A stretch of 64,000 nucleotides of DNA from Pseudomonas sp. DTU_2021_1001937_2_SI_NGA_ILE_001 (lineage in GTDB: Bacteria > Pseudomonadota > Gammaproteobacteria > Pseudomonadales > Pseudomonadaceae): the NCBI RefSeq assembly GCF_032463525.1, contig NZ_CP135971.1, positions 2,790,001-2,854,000 on the forward strand, in the 5' to 3' direction. A program made the translations under genes and the position numbers. Shown piece by piece: positions 32,596-41,979 of the stretch; positions within the stretch are counted from its first letter, which is position 1, and each line of letters begins with the position of its first letter. The notes under the pieces are model-generated. The model saw only the letters and a list, made by a program, of their open reading frames with translations, was not told the origin of the DNA and made no database searches.

Positions 32596-33840
32596 TCAGA
32601 AGAATTTGATCGGGTAGCTGACGATCAGGCGATTCTCGTCATAGTCGCTGGCGTTGAAGTCACGCCGCACGCTCGCATTGCGCCAGCGCAGCGACAGGTT
32701 CTTCAGGCTGCCGCCCTGCACCACATAGCCCAGTTCGGACTCGCGTACCCATTCGCCGCCGTCGTCCACGCCGCGCAGTTGCACGTCGCTGCCTTTCACG
32801 TAGCGAGTCATCAGGGTCAGGCCCGGCACGCCGTAGCCGGCGAAGTCCAGGTCATAGCGCAACTGCCAGGACTTCTCCCTGGGATTGTCGAAGGCGTGGT
32901 TGAAGGTGTTGTTGGCCAGGTAGATACCGCCGGTGCCGGTCACGCGCATCCAGCCGGTGTCGCCGCCGACGCGCTGCAGGCCCAGGCTGAAGGTGTGCGC
33001 GCCGACGCCGAGGCCCAGCAGCAGGGAGGTGGTGTGGTTGTCCAGACGCCCGGCCTTGGCACTGCCATCGTCGCGGCCACGGAAGTGCCCGAGGTTGGCG
33101 GTCAGGCTCACGCCGTCGGTCAGTGCCCAGCGTTGGATGATCGCCGCGTACTGCTGCTGGTAGATGTCCTTGAGCTCACCGGCCCACAGCCGCACGGTGG
33201 TGTTCTTCGACGGGCTGCGGTAGTCACCGCCCAGGTAGCGGAAGCCATCGCTGCGGGCGCCGTTGAACGCCAGGTCCTCCATGGACGAGTCGTTGCGCAG
33301 GCTGGTCTTGTCGAATTCGCCGGCATACAGCGTCCAGTTCCGAATGTCGCGGGAGCTCAGTTGCGCGCCACGGAAGGTCTGCGGCAGCGCACGAAAGTCG
33401 TCGGCGGTGAGGATCGGCAGGTTGGGCATCCACTCTCCCACCTTCAGTTCGGTTTCCGAAATCCGCGCCTTGAAGGCCACGCCCAGGCGGCCGAAGCTGG
33501 ACGCCGGGTCGCCATCACTGTCGCGGGGCAGCAGCAAGGCACCGTAGCGGCCAGCGCCGCCATCGAGCTTGACCGCGTACTTGCCCAGTACATCGACGCC
33601 AAAAGCCACCGTGCCGGAGGTGAAGCCGGAACGCGCGTCGAAGATGAAACTCTGCGTCCACTCCCGTGCTTCACGCTGGGCCACGCCCGGCGCGGTGAAG
33701 TGGCGCTCGAAAAAGAAATTGCGCAGGTTGAGGCTGGCGCTGCTGTCGTCGATGAAGCCTTCGGCCTGCGCAGTGCCCTGCAGCAGCAGGGCCGACGCCA
33801 GTACGGCAGCGGTGGTGCGGGGTGTTGTGTTCAAGACCAT
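32596..33840 (-). CDS. OprD-family outer-membrane porin
   Basis: A 414-aa porin. It has a signal peptide (to about residue 26, LLLQGTAQA) and the OprD-typical mature start EGFIDDSSASLNLRNFFFERH. Internal motifs are GTVAFGVDVLGKYAVKLD, PNLPILTADDFRALPQTF and SSRDI; the C-terminal strand is LIVSYPIKFF. OprD-type porins admit small carboxylates or amino acids. AAGGGAG precedes the ATG at 33840. It is the last gene of an iclR-MFS-dapA-like-oprD set on the minus strand, so it probably admits the substrate of that pathway. Confidence 0.9.
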   Translation of the reverse strand: MVLNTTPRTTAAVLASALLLQGTAQAEGFIDDSSASLNLRNFFFERHFTAPGVAQREAREWTQSFIFDARSGFTSGTVAFGVDVLGKYAVKLDGGAGRYGALLLPRDSDGDPASSFGRLGVAFKARISETELKVGEWMPNLPILTADDFRALPQTFRGAQLSSRDIRNWTLYAGEFDKTSLRNDSSMEDLAFNGARSDGFRYLGGDYRSPSKNTTVRLWAGELKDIYQQQYAAIIQRWALTDGVSLTANLGHFRGRDDGSAKAGRLDNHTTSLLLGLGVGAHTFSLGLQRVGGDTGWMRVTGTGGIYLANNTFNHAFDNPREKSWQLRYDLDFAGYGVPGLTLMTRYVKGSDVQLRGVDDGGEWVRESELGYVVQGGSLKNLSLRWRNASVRRDFNASDYDENRLIVSYPIKFF

Positions 33841-34023
33841 GACTCCCTTGTTGTTCTTGTTGGGGGCTTGCGGTCGTTTCTCCAGCCAGGCGCAGCGCCC
33901 CGCCGGGAGAACGGACGCTGATCGGCGGCCAGCCGATCCCGACAGGGCCACACGTAGGCGAGGCCCTGCTGTGCACGTCGGGGTGAAGAGGCAGGCGGCG
34001 TGGGACCACGCCGCCCGGTAGGG

Positions 34024-34953
34024 TCAGACCAGGCCAGCCGAACGCAGGGCGTCGGCGATCTCGCGGTCGGCGCCCTCGGCCAGTGGCAGCAGCGGCGAGC
34101 GCACGGTGGCGTGGTCAAGGATGCCGCGGGCGACCAGGCCATGCTTGAGGGCCACGGTGCCTTCCATGTGCGAGCCACGGTGGTAGACGTTGCGGGTCAC
34201 GGGCAGCAGGCGGTCGTGCAGGGCACGGGCGGCCGGGTAATCCTTGCGCTTGCCGGCTTCGATCAGCTCGATCAGCGGCTCGGGAGTCAGGCCGCCGTAG
34301 CCGACCAGCGCACCGTCCACGTCGAACATGGTGTGCAGCAGGTATTCGTCGTGGCAGGTGAGGATCTGCAGGTCAGGCACCTCACGGCGTACCACCGGAA
34401 TCTCGGTGTCCCAGCGGCGCATGTTGCGCACCCCGTTCTTCATGGCGAACACGCCAGGCTGGCGGGCGATGTCCAGTTGGGTTTCCAGGTCGTAGGTGGC
34501 CTTGGTGGCATCGGGGTACTGGAACAGGATCAGCGGCAGGCCGCTGTGCTCGTAGATGGCCTTGTAGCGGTCCTGCGCGGCGCCCTTCTGGTAGCCGAAG
34601 CGCAGCCAGCCGTGGGAGGGATACACCAGGCCCGCCGAGGCACCGGCCTCGACCGCGCGTACCGCTTCCTCGGCAGCCACCTGGGTGCCTTCGCCGGTGA
34701 TGCCGGCGATGATCGGCAGGCGCCCGCCCACCGACTCCTTGAACGCCTGGATCACCTGCGCCTGCTCGGCCTGGGTCAGGAAGGTGCCCTCCCCTGCATG
34801 CCCCAGCACCACCAGGCCTTTCACGCCATTGAAGCTGCCCAGCCAGGAACCGAGTTTGTGGATGGCGTCGAAGTCCACTTTGCCGTCACGGGTAAACGGG
34901 GTGACAGGCGCCGGAACCAGGCCTTTGAGATCGATGGTGTTTTTAGTGCTCAT
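34024..34953 (-). CDS. Dihydrodipicolinate-synthase-family aldolase/dehydratase
   Basis: A 309-aa (beta/alpha)8 enzyme of the DapA / N-acetylneuraminate lyase superfamily. It has the ketoacid-binding GHAGEG (51-56), the catalytic Tyr146 (FQYPDA) and the Schiff-base Lys172 (GVFAMKNGV). The neighbours (regulator, carrier, porin) point to catabolism of a sugar acid or similar ketoacid rather than lysine synthesis. The exact substrate cannot be read from sequence. AAGAGGAAA precedes the ATG. Confidence 0.85.
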   Translation of the reverse strand: MSTKNTIDLKGLVPAPVTPFTRDGKVDFDAIHKLGSWLGSFNGVKGLVVLGHAGEGTFLTQAEQAQVIQAFKESVGGRLPIIAGITGEGTQVAAEEAVRAVEAGASAGLVYPSHGWLRFGYQKGAAQDRYKAIYEHSGLPLILFQYPDATKATYDLETQLDIARQPGVFAMKNGVRNMRRWDTEIPVVRREVPDLQILTCHDEYLLHTMFDVDGALVGYGGLTPEPLIELIEAGKRKDYPAARALHDRLLPVTRNVYHRGSHMEGTVALKHGLVARGILDHATVRSPLLPLAEGADREIADALRSAGLV

Positions 34954-35081
34954 GGTATTTCCTCTTTTTTATTGGCAAGTGTCCACAACTCACGCGTGCA
35001 GGGGCGCAGAACGTAAAACTGCGTACGTTCTGAAGTTTCAGGGTCAACTTCGGTGAAGCGGTTAGTTGCGTTTCATGAACT

Positions 35082-35223
35082 AGGTTGTGTACGAAAAGTC
35101 GGCGAGCGAAGGTCAGGCAAGGCAAAAACAGGCGAGGAAGCGGAGTTTACTGGTGTAAATGAGCATTCCGAGCCTGTTTTTAACGCAGCGTGGCCGAGCG
35201 CAGGCATTTTTCGTACAAAACCT
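35082..35223. mobile_element. MITE-like palindromic element, 142 bp
   Basis: The terminal inverted repeats AGGTTGTGTACGAAAA (35082-35097) and TTTTCGTACAAAACCT (35208-35223) match at 15 of 16 positions. A second inner inverted repeat, AAAAACAGGC (35124-35133) and GCCTGTTTTT (35172-35181), makes the element self-complementary. There is no coding capacity. It lies between the MFS and dapA-like genes, 16 nt from the MFS stop. It may be a non-autonomous transposable element or another dispersed palindromic repeat; target duplications are not obvious. Confidence 0.65.
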
Positions 35224-35238
35224 AAGGCTCATGCCCGT

Positions 35239-36657
35239 TCATGGTGAAAGTTCTTCAAGTACCCGGCCCTTGGTTTCGATGGCGAACAAGGCGGTGATGA
35301 CGCCGGTGACCAGCAACACGATGGCGAAGGTGCCGAACACGTAGTGCACACCCGCACCGGATATCGCCATGCCGACCACCAGCGGCCCCGCCGCCGAGCC
35401 CAGGCGCAGCCAGGCACTGCCGATACCGGTGCCCAGGGCCCGCAGGCGGGTCGGGTACAGCTCGGCCGAGTACAGGTACAGCGAGAAGGTCACGGTCTGC
35501 ACCAGGGCATAGCCAAGCCCGGCCATCAGCAGGATCTGCAGCGGCGTGGTCGCGCCGGTCAGGGCCAGGGCGGTCAGTGGCAGCGCGGCGGCGAACAGGG
35601 CACCGATGTACCAGCGCCGACGCCCGACCTTGTCGATCAACAGCGCGCAGATCACCGCCGCCACCACACCGGCCGCCGAGGTCATGAAGCCGTAGGCCAG
35701 GCTGGTTTCCAGCGGCAGGTGGAAATGCTGGCGGTACAGGGTCGGCAGCCAGGTAATCAGCCCGTTGGCGACCATGTAGGCGCCGAACCACATGGCCCAG
35801 ATCACCAGCGAGCGCTTGAAGTACATGCCACGGAACAGCTCTTTCCAGCCCTGGCGATTGCTGTTTTTTTGCAGCGGCGGCAGTTCCTCGGGCTCGGCCA
35901 GGGTATGCCCGGCCTTGCTGGCACTGGCTTCCAGGCGGCTGACGATGCGATCGGCTTCGGCGATGCGGCCCTTGGAAGCCAGCCAGCGCGGCGACTCGAA
36001 CAGGAAGAAGCGCAGCGGAATCAGCAGCATCGCCGGCACCAGCCCCACGGCGAACATCACTTTCCAGCCGTACAGCGGCACCAGCAGGTAGCCGATGACG
36101 CCGGCCCCCACCAGACCCAGCAGGAACATGACCTCGTAGAGCAGGAAGAACCGCCCGCGTTTCTTCGAGCCGATCAGCTCGTTGACGTAGGCACTGGCCA
36201 CCGGCACCTCGCCGCCCGTACCGATGCCCTGCAGAAATCTGAAAGCCATCATCGCTGCTGCGCTGGTGGCGAACAGGCAGGCCACGTCCATGGCCACGAA
36301 CAGCAGAATGGTGAAGGTCAGCACCTTCATGCGGCCGATGCGCTCGGCCAGCGAGCCGAACAGCACCGCGCCGAACAGCTGGCCCAGGTAACCGGCGGAC
36401 AGGATCAGGCCAATCTGCGCCGGGGTCAGGCTCCACTCCTTGACCAGCACCGGCATGGCGTAGGCAATGGCGATGACCGTGTAGCCATCGAAGAAGGTCG
36501 CCGCACCAATGATGTTGCGCGCCCAGAACACCTGGCGGGTGATCGGCAGGCGTTCCAGCCGGGCGCTGATGCGCGCCTGGTCGGTCGCGGCTTCACTCAG
36601 GGGTTCGGCGGCGTCGCGAGGTATCGCGGCGTCGGCGTCTACACGCTGTGTCAACAT
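35239..36657 (-). CDS. MFS transporter, sugar-acid/aromatic-acid type
   Basis: A 472-aa major-facilitator carrier with 12 predicted helices and a long polar N-terminus. Conserved MFS motifs are GSLAERIGRMKVL in the loop after helix 2, GGEVPVASAYVNELIGSKKRGRF in the middle, and DKVGRRRWY in the second half. The likely substrate is a small carboxylate, by company with an OprD porin and a DapA-like enzyme. AGAGGAAG before the ATG at 36657 fixes the start. Confidence 0.88.
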   Translation of the reverse strand: MLTQRVDADAAIPRDAAEPLSEAATDQARISARLERLPITRQVFWARNIIGAATFFDGYTVIAIAYAMPVLVKEWSLTPAQIGLILSAGYLGQLFGAVLFGSLAERIGRMKVLTFTILLFVAMDVACLFATSAAAMMAFRFLQGIGTGGEVPVASAYVNELIGSKKRGRFFLLYEVMFLLGLVGAGVIGYLLVPLYGWKVMFAVGLVPAMLLIPLRFFLFESPRWLASKGRIAEADRIVSRLEASASKAGHTLAEPEELPPLQKNSNRQGWKELFRGMYFKRSLVIWAMWFGAYMVANGLITWLPTLYRQHFHLPLETSLAYGFMTSAAGVVAAVICALLIDKVGRRRWYIGALFAAALPLTALALTGATTPLQILLMAGLGYALVQTVTFSLYLYSAELYPTRLRALGTGIGSAWLRLGSAAGPLVVGMAISGAGVHYVFGTFAIVLLVTGVITALFAIETKGRVLEELSP

Positions 36658-36775
36658 GGCACTTCCTCTTGTTATTCGGTTTGTCGGGGCGTGCGGGGCC
36701 ATGCCCTGCGACGTGCGCAGTGCCTGGCGTTCAACTCGGGAAGACGCCGGCAGGACTAGCGGCCGGCGTCAGGGC

Positions 36776-37612
36776 TCATGTACCGGGACCGATGCTGCCG
36801 TTGGCCTGCAGTGCCTTGCCGATCGCCCGCGCCGCTTCCTGCGTGGACTGCAGGGCGCGGCTGCGCAGTTCTTCGGCGGTGCAGCGCACGGCTGGCGCAG
36901 CGATGCTGATCGCCCCCACCGGGTAGCCATCGAGGTCCAGCACCGGTACGGCGAGGATCCTCAGGCCATCGGTGAACAGCGACTCGGTGAGGATGTGCCC
37001 CTGCTCGCGAATGCCCTGGAGGATCTGCGCCAGAGGTAATTCACCGGCGTGGGGTTTGAGGATGAAGGGCATCAGCGGGGTGAGCTGCTGCACCTTGTCG
37101 AGATCGGCAGCGGGAAGGAACGCCAGCATCGACTGGCCGATGGCGGTCTGGGTGGCCGGCACCGTGGTGCCGACGCGGATGTCCACGCCCAGACGCGTGA
37201 TACCGGCGCGCACGCGCTCCAGGTACAGCACGTCGGCGCCTTGCAGCACCGCGAAGCTGGCCGCCTCGTTGGTTTCGCTGACCAGCCCGCGCAGGATGGG
37301 CCGCACGATGCTGCGCAGGTCGGTACGGGCGATGGCATGAAAGCCGAGGTCGAGCACCTTGAGGGTCAGGGCGAAGCGGCGGCTCTCCGGAATGCGCGAC
37401 ACGTAGCCCAGTTCCACCAGGGTATTGAGCATGCGGAAGGTGGTGCCGGGATCCAGCTCGGAGGTGGCGGCGATCTGGCTGAGGGTCAGTTCTTCGTTAT
37501 CGGCGGAAAAGGCCTCCAGTACACGAAAGCCCTTGGCCAGGGACTGGACGGTACTGCGCGCTTTCTTGTCGTCGAGTTCTTGAGAGGAAGCAGGATTTGC
37601 AGTCTTCGGCAT
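36776..37612 (-). CDS. IclR-family transcriptional regulator
   Basis: A 278-aa regulator with an N-terminal winged helix-turn-helix (about 22-85: LAKGFRVLEAFSADNEELTLS, LDPGTTFRMLNTLVELGYV) and a C-terminal IclR effector domain (about 95-265). AAGGTG precedes the ATG. It is transcribed in the same direction as, and 118 nt upstream of, the MFS gene, and is the likely local regulator of the transport/catabolic set. Confidence 0.9.
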   Translation of the reverse strand: MPKTANPASSQELDDKKARSTVQSLAKGFRVLEAFSADNEELTLSQIAATSELDPGTTFRMLNTLVELGYVSRIPESRRFALTLKVLDLGFHAIARTDLRSIVRPILRGLVSETNEAASFAVLQGADVLYLERVRAGITRLGVDIRVGTTVPATQTAIGQSMLAFLPAADLDKVQQLTPLMPFILKPHAGELPLAQILQGIREQGHILTESLFTDGLRILAVPVLDLDGYPVGAISIAAPAVRCTAEELRSRALQSTQEAARAIGKALQANGSIGPGT

Positions 37613-37825
37613 TTCTTCGCACCTTTTTGTTTTTTCGGATTGCGAAATATTTTTCTTTCATATAGATTACCACTTTGACCCCCTTCGTCCTATTCGATTT
37701 ACTTCGTTAAATTCCGCCTTAATATTCACTTTGAATATATAAACACCTGCCCGGCGGGTTAATCAGTACCTCAACGTGTTGATTTAAATAAATTAAATAT
37801 CTTCTGCCGCTCGATTGGCAGAACA
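37613..37825. other. AT-rich promoter region upstream of the IclR gene
   Basis: This stretch is strikingly AT-rich for the window (for example AATATATAAACACC and TTAAATAAATTAAATATC). It probably carries the promoter of the iclR gene. No gene and no clear operator palindrome is visible. Confidence 0.45.
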
Positions 37826-37867
37826 GAAAAAGCCCGGAAGTTCTGCGCAAACTTCCGGGCTTTTTTT
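37826..37867. terminator. Strong bidirectional terminator downstream of pvdQ
   Basis: AAAAAGCCCGGAAGT and ACTTCCGGGCTTTTT pair around a 10-nt loop, with T-runs on both strands. It ends the pvdQ transcript on the minus strand and marks the left border of the pyoverdine locus. Confidence 0.9.
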
Positions 37868-37882
37868 ATTCAGGCTGCAGAG

Positions 37883-40168
37883 TCACTCCTTCAAGCGCAG
37901 CACTTCCAGATGCGGGTCGGCGTCAATCTGCTGCTCGGTAAACGGCAGCGGCTGCCAGGCCTGCCGCGAGAACAGTTCAGTCTGGTCGGCGGCATGTCGG
38001 GAAGCCGGGTCGCTGGATTGCGAGAACGCCAACAGCCCCTGCGCCACCGGCCCCTGGTCGTCGAAACCGACCAGCTGGATATAGCTGCTGCCACTGACCA
38101 CCTTGAGGCGGCCATCTGCCTGCGGCACGCTCTGGATCGCGTTGTACACGCCCAGATGCCCGTCACCGCCCGGAATCGGGATGCGCTGGCCAGGCTGTTC
38201 AGAGCCTGGGCGCTCGACCGCCTGCAACTGCCCCCAGGTGACGTCGGCGGGCAGCTTCAGCGCGTCGACCTGCGCCATCGCCTTGCGCAGCCTTTCGGCC
38301 ACGGCATTGGCCACCGCTGGCGAATGCCAGTCGATGCCACTGGGCGTGTGCAAGGGGTCACGCGGATCGAAGGGCTGGCGCCAGCCTTGCCCGGCCTGGA
38401 TGAACGATTTGGCGAAGCCCTGGAAGTACAGCCAGCCAAGGCCGGCCTGGGTGCTGGCGGTGCGATCCCACTGCTGCATCGCCACGCAGGCGCGCTCGAA
38501 TTCGCTGCCGGGCTTGAGCGCCGCGCACCATTGCAGCAGGTCGTCGAGCAGCAGGTCGGCGGCATGCACCCTTTCGCCACTCACCAACCCCTTGAGGAAC
38601 GGCGCGGTAATCGGCTGCGGGTCCTGGGCAGCGAGCTGCGCGAGTGCGAAGCGTGCGCGCAGGCCGAGGGCCGAGCCTTCACGACTGACCAACGGCGAGA
38701 AGCCGGTCAGCGGTTGTGCCGGGTTGCTCATCCAGGCGCTGTCATTGGCGTTCTGCACGAAGTCCCTGCGCAGCAGCACAGGCAGTTGCCCACCGGGCAC
38801 GATACCCGGCTGCACAGCGCCTTCGGCGTTCTGCCAGTCGCATTCGCTGCGGCTGCCGTCCAGGCCCGGCAGGCCCCGCGCCTGCAGCGCCGGGTCGACA
38901 CAGCCGTGCAGCTGCTTGAGGCTGAGGTTCGGCACCACCGAGACGTTCATGTAGGCCGTCTGGCCCTGCTGGTCGGCGGCCAGGGTGTTGACCCAGGGAA
39001 TGCCCTGGATGCGCTGCACCACGTCGCGCAGTTCGGCCACGCTGCCGGCGTGGTTCATCGCGTACCACTGCTCCAGCGCCCGGGTGTTAGCCAGGTTGGC
39101 ATCCTGGAAGGCATAGGCATGCTGGCGGTCCCAGTCGGCCACGCCGGACCATTTGATCAGCGGCCCGTAGCGCGACTCGTGGATCACCTGGCGGTGAGTG
39201 ACCAGTTGGCCGTCAGCCTCGCGCACCTGCACCTGCACTTCGTGGCTGCGCAGTGGATAGCTGCGGCCATCCACCAGGTAGCGCTGCGGGTCCTTGGGGT
39301 CGAGGGTCAGGCGGCGCAGGGTGAAGTGCCCCGAGGTGTCCACGGTGTGGGTCCAGGCCAGGGTGCGGTTGAAGCCGATGTTGATCACCGGCAGCCCCGG
39401 CAGTGCCGCGCCCATCACGTCGAGCTGGCCGGGAATGGTCAGGTGCATCTGGTAGAAGCGCAGCGCACCGGACCATGGGAAGTGCGGATTACCCAACAGC
39501 AGGCCACGGCCGTTCTCGCTACGCTCGGCACCCACCGCGATGGCGTTGCTGCCGCGTTCGTAGACCGAGCCCTGGATGCGCCGGGTATCGATACGCGCCT
39601 GGGACGCTTCGGCCGCGGGAGGGGTGGCGGCCAGCAACGGCTCGGCAAAACGCCCGATGCCGCCTTCGACCATCAGCCGATGGATGAGCCGCACCATGTC
39701 GCTTTCCTGCAACGGCCTGACCCACGCTGCGCCGCGGCAGGCTTCAGGCGCGCCGTTATCGCGCAGGTAGCGGTTGAAGCCGGCCACGTAGCCCGCCAGC
39801 AACTGCCGGGCCGGTTCCGGCTGGGCGCGCCAGAACGCATCCACTGCCTGCTCGTCGTTGAGCCAGGTGAAAAACAGGTCCGAACTGAGGTTATCCAGGC
39901 GCGCCGAAGACTGCCCTTCACGCCCCATGTAGCGTGAACGCTCACCGCGCGCGGTCAGCACCTCCTCGCTGAGCAAACACAGATTGTCGCGTGCATAGGC
40001 GTAGCCCACGCCGTAGCCGAGGCCGCGCTCGTCATGGGCGCGGATATGCGGAATACCGTAGGACGTCCAGCGAATCTCGGTTTCGCCGCGCGGCAGCGCA
40101 TCACGCGTACAACCTGCCTGGAAGACCAGCGCAACGGCCAGCGCACTGATTGAAAAAGATCGCCCCAC
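37883..40168 (-). CDS. pvdQ: PvdQ acylase (pyoverdine precursor deacylase)
   Basis: A 761-aa periplasmic Ntn-hydrolase of the penicillin-acylase family, essentially the length of PvdQ of P. aeruginosa. It has an N-terminal signal sequence. The alpha part begins TEIRWTSYGIPHIRAHDERG, and the autocleavage site is Gly206-Ser207 in YERGSNAIAVG. The Ser becomes the catalytic N-terminus; GNPHFPW (His) and FVQNANDSAW (Asn) follow in the beta chain. It removes the fatty acid from the pyoverdine precursor after export, and in P. aeruginosa also cleaves long-chain acyl-homoserine lactones. An AGC near residue 20 resembles a weak lipobox. It is preceded by its own iron-starvation box. Confidence 0.95.
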   Translation of the reverse strand: MGRSFSISALAVALVFQAGCTRDALPRGETEIRWTSYGIPHIRAHDERGLGYGVGYAYARDNLCLLSEEVLTARGERSRYMGREGQSSARLDNLSSDLFFTWLNDEQAVDAFWRAQPEPARQLLAGYVAGFNRYLRDNGAPEACRGAAWVRPLQESDMVRLIHRLMVEGGIGRFAEPLLAATPPAAEASQARIDTRRIQGSVYERGSNAIAVGAERSENGRGLLLGNPHFPWSGALRFYQMHLTIPGQLDVMGAALPGLPVINIGFNRTLAWTHTVDTSGHFTLRRLTLDPKDPQRYLVDGRSYPLRSHEVQVQVREADGQLVTHRQVIHESRYGPLIKWSGVADWDRQHAYAFQDANLANTRALEQWYAMNHAGSVAELRDVVQRIQGIPWVNTLAADQQGQTAYMNVSVVPNLSLKQLHGCVDPALQARGLPGLDGSRSECDWQNAEGAVQPGIVPGGQLPVLLRRDFVQNANDSAWMSNPAQPLTGFSPLVSREGSALGLRARFALAQLAAQDPQPITAPFLKGLVSGERVHAADLLLDDLLQWCAALKPGSEFERACVAMQQWDRTASTQAGLGWLYFQGFAKSFIQAGQGWRQPFDPRDPLHTPSGIDWHSPAVANAVAERLRKAMAQVDALKLPADVTWGQLQAVERPGSEQPGQRIPIPGGDGHLGVYNAIQSVPQADGRLKVVSGSSYIQLVGFDDQGPVAQGLLAFSQSSDPASRHAADQTELFSRQAWQPLPFTEQQIDADPHLEVLRLKE

Positions 40169-40204
40169 CTGAATCCCCTTGGCATGCCTGTGAATGCAGC
40201 AAGG

Positions 40205-40228
40205 ACGTGTCAGGCCTCGGCGAATTTA
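40205..40228 (-). promoter_or_regulatory. PvdS iron-starvation box for pvdQ
   Basis: On the minus strand TAAAT-N16-CGT fits the consensus exactly, ending 37 nt before the pvdQ ATG. The TAA of TAAAT is the stop codon of fpvI, so the promoter overlaps the end of that gene. Confidence 0.85.
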
Positions 40229-40717
40229 CTGTCCGTCGCCCAGGCGTTCCATTTCGAATACCCGGATGCGGCAATGCTTCATGGCGTTGACGATGTGTTT
40301 TTCCACACTGGCCTTGGACAGCCCCATGGTCGAAGCGATGTCTTCATGACAAAGACCGTCGATCTTGCGCAACAGAAAAGCCTGTCGGCACTTCTCAGGC
40401 AACTCTTCCAGGGCTTTCATCACCAGTTGCGCGCGCTGCAACTGATACAACGACGCCTGCGGGCTGTGCACACTGGGCAACTCTTGGGCGAGGGCATCGT
40501 CCAGTGATTCGCTTTGGCGGATCAGACCACGCCGGAACAGGTCGACGCTCAGGTTGATTGCCGTGCGATAAAGAAATGCCTTAGGGTATTCGAGCTGATC
40601 CAGGCGGCGGCTTTCCAATACTTTCAAGTACGCTTCATGCGCAATATCGGCGGCCAGATTACGGTCGCGCAGGCGCGTGGTCAGATAACCCACCAGGCCT
40701 TGATAGTACTGTTCCAT
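40226..40717 (-). CDS. fpvI: ECF sigma factor FpvI
   Basis: A 163-aa FecI-type ECF sigma factor. Region 2 contains DIAHEAYLKVLESRRLDQL and FLYRTAINLSVDLFRR; region 4 contains LEELPEKCRQAFLLRKIDGL and SVEKHIVNAMKHC. FpvI directs transcription of the pyoverdine receptor gene fpvA when FpvA senses ferripyoverdine through FpvR. It sits divergent from fpvR with about 150 nt between. GGCGGAG precedes the ATG. The start usual for short FecI-type sigma factors is used. Confidence 0.93.
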   Translation of the reverse strand: MEQYYQGLVGYLTTRLRDRNLAADIAHEAYLKVLESRRLDQLEYPKAFLYRTAINLSVDLFRRGLIRQSESLDDALAQELPSVHSPQASLYQLQRAQLVMKALEELPEKCRQAFLLRKIDGLCHEDIASTMGLSKASVEKHIVNAMKHCRIRVFEMERLGDGQ

Positions 40718-40785
40718 GTTGGCTCCGCCAGGATTTCTGGCATCAATTTACTGACGCCGGTCCGCTCTGTTAAAGAGGGGCTAAC

Positions 40786-40800
40786 TGTATATAATTCTCA
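40786..40800. promoter_or_regulatory. Possible Fur box between fpvI and fpvR
   Basis: On the minus strand TGAGAATTATATACA matches the 7-1-7 Fur pattern TGATAAT-N-ATTATCA at 10 of 14 positions, in the AT-rich centre of the divergent promoter region. Fur control of fpvI is known in P. aeruginosa. The match is moderate only. Confidence 0.35.
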
Positions 40801-40867
40801 ACTGCATAAAAAGTTCTAATTTTCGGTAACCGCCGTAAGTTAATTCCAAAACCAACCGGTAGCCGCC

Positions 40868-41860
40868 ATGTCGAGTCAGCTCCCCCAACCTGTGCCAGAC
40901 CAGCACATCAGTGACCAAGCCGCACACTGGTGCATGCGTCTGCATGAAGCTGATTTCTCTGCCGAGGAACGTGCGCAGCTGGAACGCTGGCTGGCAAGCG
41001 ACCCGTTGCATCGCCAGGAATTCGAGGCCATGCAGGAAATCTGGGCGCTCAGCGAATTCCTGCCTCCCACCACGCCAGCGCCGCCACGCGCCGCAGCCCC
41101 TGTCCCGGCACCACGGCGCGCAAGCCGCCGGCTGCTGGCCATTGCAGCTACCCTGGCCGTCAGCCTGCCGCTGGCTGGCCTGGTCGGTTGGAACCAGGGC
41201 TGGATTCCCGACAGCTATCACCGCTATGCCAGCCAGTCCGGCCTGGAGTCGGTCACCCTCGCCGATGGTTCCGAGGTGCAGATGAACTGCGGCACCCGCC
41301 TTTCGTTCGCCAACTACCAGGACCGGCGTAGCGTGACCTTGAGCAAGGGCGAGGCCTTCTTCAAGGTCACCCACGACGCCCAGCATCCTTTCGTGGTCAA
41401 CGCCGGGCAGGGGCAGATCCAGGTCACCGGCACCCAGTTCAATGTCTGGACCTACGGCGATTCAGTGGTGGTGACCCTCAGCGAGGGCTCGGTCAGAGTG
41501 CTGAGCGACACCCGCACACCGGAACACGTGGCCTATCTCTCGCCGGGCATGCAGGCTCGCTACGACGCGCAGCATGGCGACCCGCAGGTGGCCGCTGCCT
41601 CACTGGACAATGCCCTGGCCTGGCGCAATGGCCGCCTGGTGCTCGACAACCTGACCCTGGCCGAAGCCCTGCCGCAGATCAACCGCTACCTCGAAACCCC
41701 GGTGCATCTGGCCGACAAGGCGACTGCCCAACTGCGTATCGGCGGTGTCTACAGCACCCGCGACATCGACGGTCTGGTGCAGGCGTTGCCCAGGGTGCTG
41801 CCGGTGGTGCTGACCCGCAACAACGAAGGCCAGACCGTCATCGCCCGCAAGTCCGGTTGA
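40868..41860 (+). CDS. fpvR: FecR-type anti-sigma factor FpvR
   Basis: A 330-aa inner-membrane anti-sigma factor, one residue from the P. aeruginosa length. The N-terminal cytoplasmic domain has DQAAHWCMRLHEADFSAEER and FEAMQEIWALSEF. A single membrane helix follows (about 90-108, LLAIAATLAVSLPLAGLVGW). The periplasmic FecR domain has VTLADGSEVQMNCGTRLSF and the C-terminal STN-like end. In P. aeruginosa FpvR holds both FpvI and PvdS and is degraded when FpvA binds ferripyoverdine. Divergent from fpvI. Confidence 0.93.
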   Translation: MSSQLPQPVPDQHISDQAAHWCMRLHEADFSAEERAQLERWLASDPLHRQEFEAMQEIWALSEFLPPTTPAPPRAAAPVPAPRRASRRLLAIAATLAVSLPLAGLVGWNQGWIPDSYHRYASQSGLESVTLADGSEVQMNCGTRLSFANYQDRRSVTLSKGEAFFKVTHDAQHPFVVNAGQGQIQVTGTQFNVWTYGDSVVVTLSEGSVRVLSDTRTPEHVAYLSPGMQARYDAQHGDPQVAAASLDNALAWRNGRLVLDNLTLAEALPQINRYLETPVHLADKATAQLRIGGVYSTRDIDGLVQALPRVLPVVLTRNNEGQTVIARKSG

Positions 41861-41883
41861 GGCAGTCAGGCGCCATGTGACGA

Positions 41884-41979
41884 GGTGGCAGCGGCTTTAG
41901 CCGCGAAAGCGCCAGGAAACTCAGTGCATCTGATGTGAACAGGCGGTCGCTTCGCGGCTGAAGCCGCTCCTACCGGGCC
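41884..41979. repeat. REPIN, family A, between fpvR and pvdP
   Basis: GCAGCGGCTTTAGCCGCGAA and TTCGCGGCTGAAGCCGCTCC in inverted orientation. It lies at the place where pvdRT-opmQ stand between fpvR and pvdP in P. aeruginosa; those genes are absent here. Confidence 0.85.
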
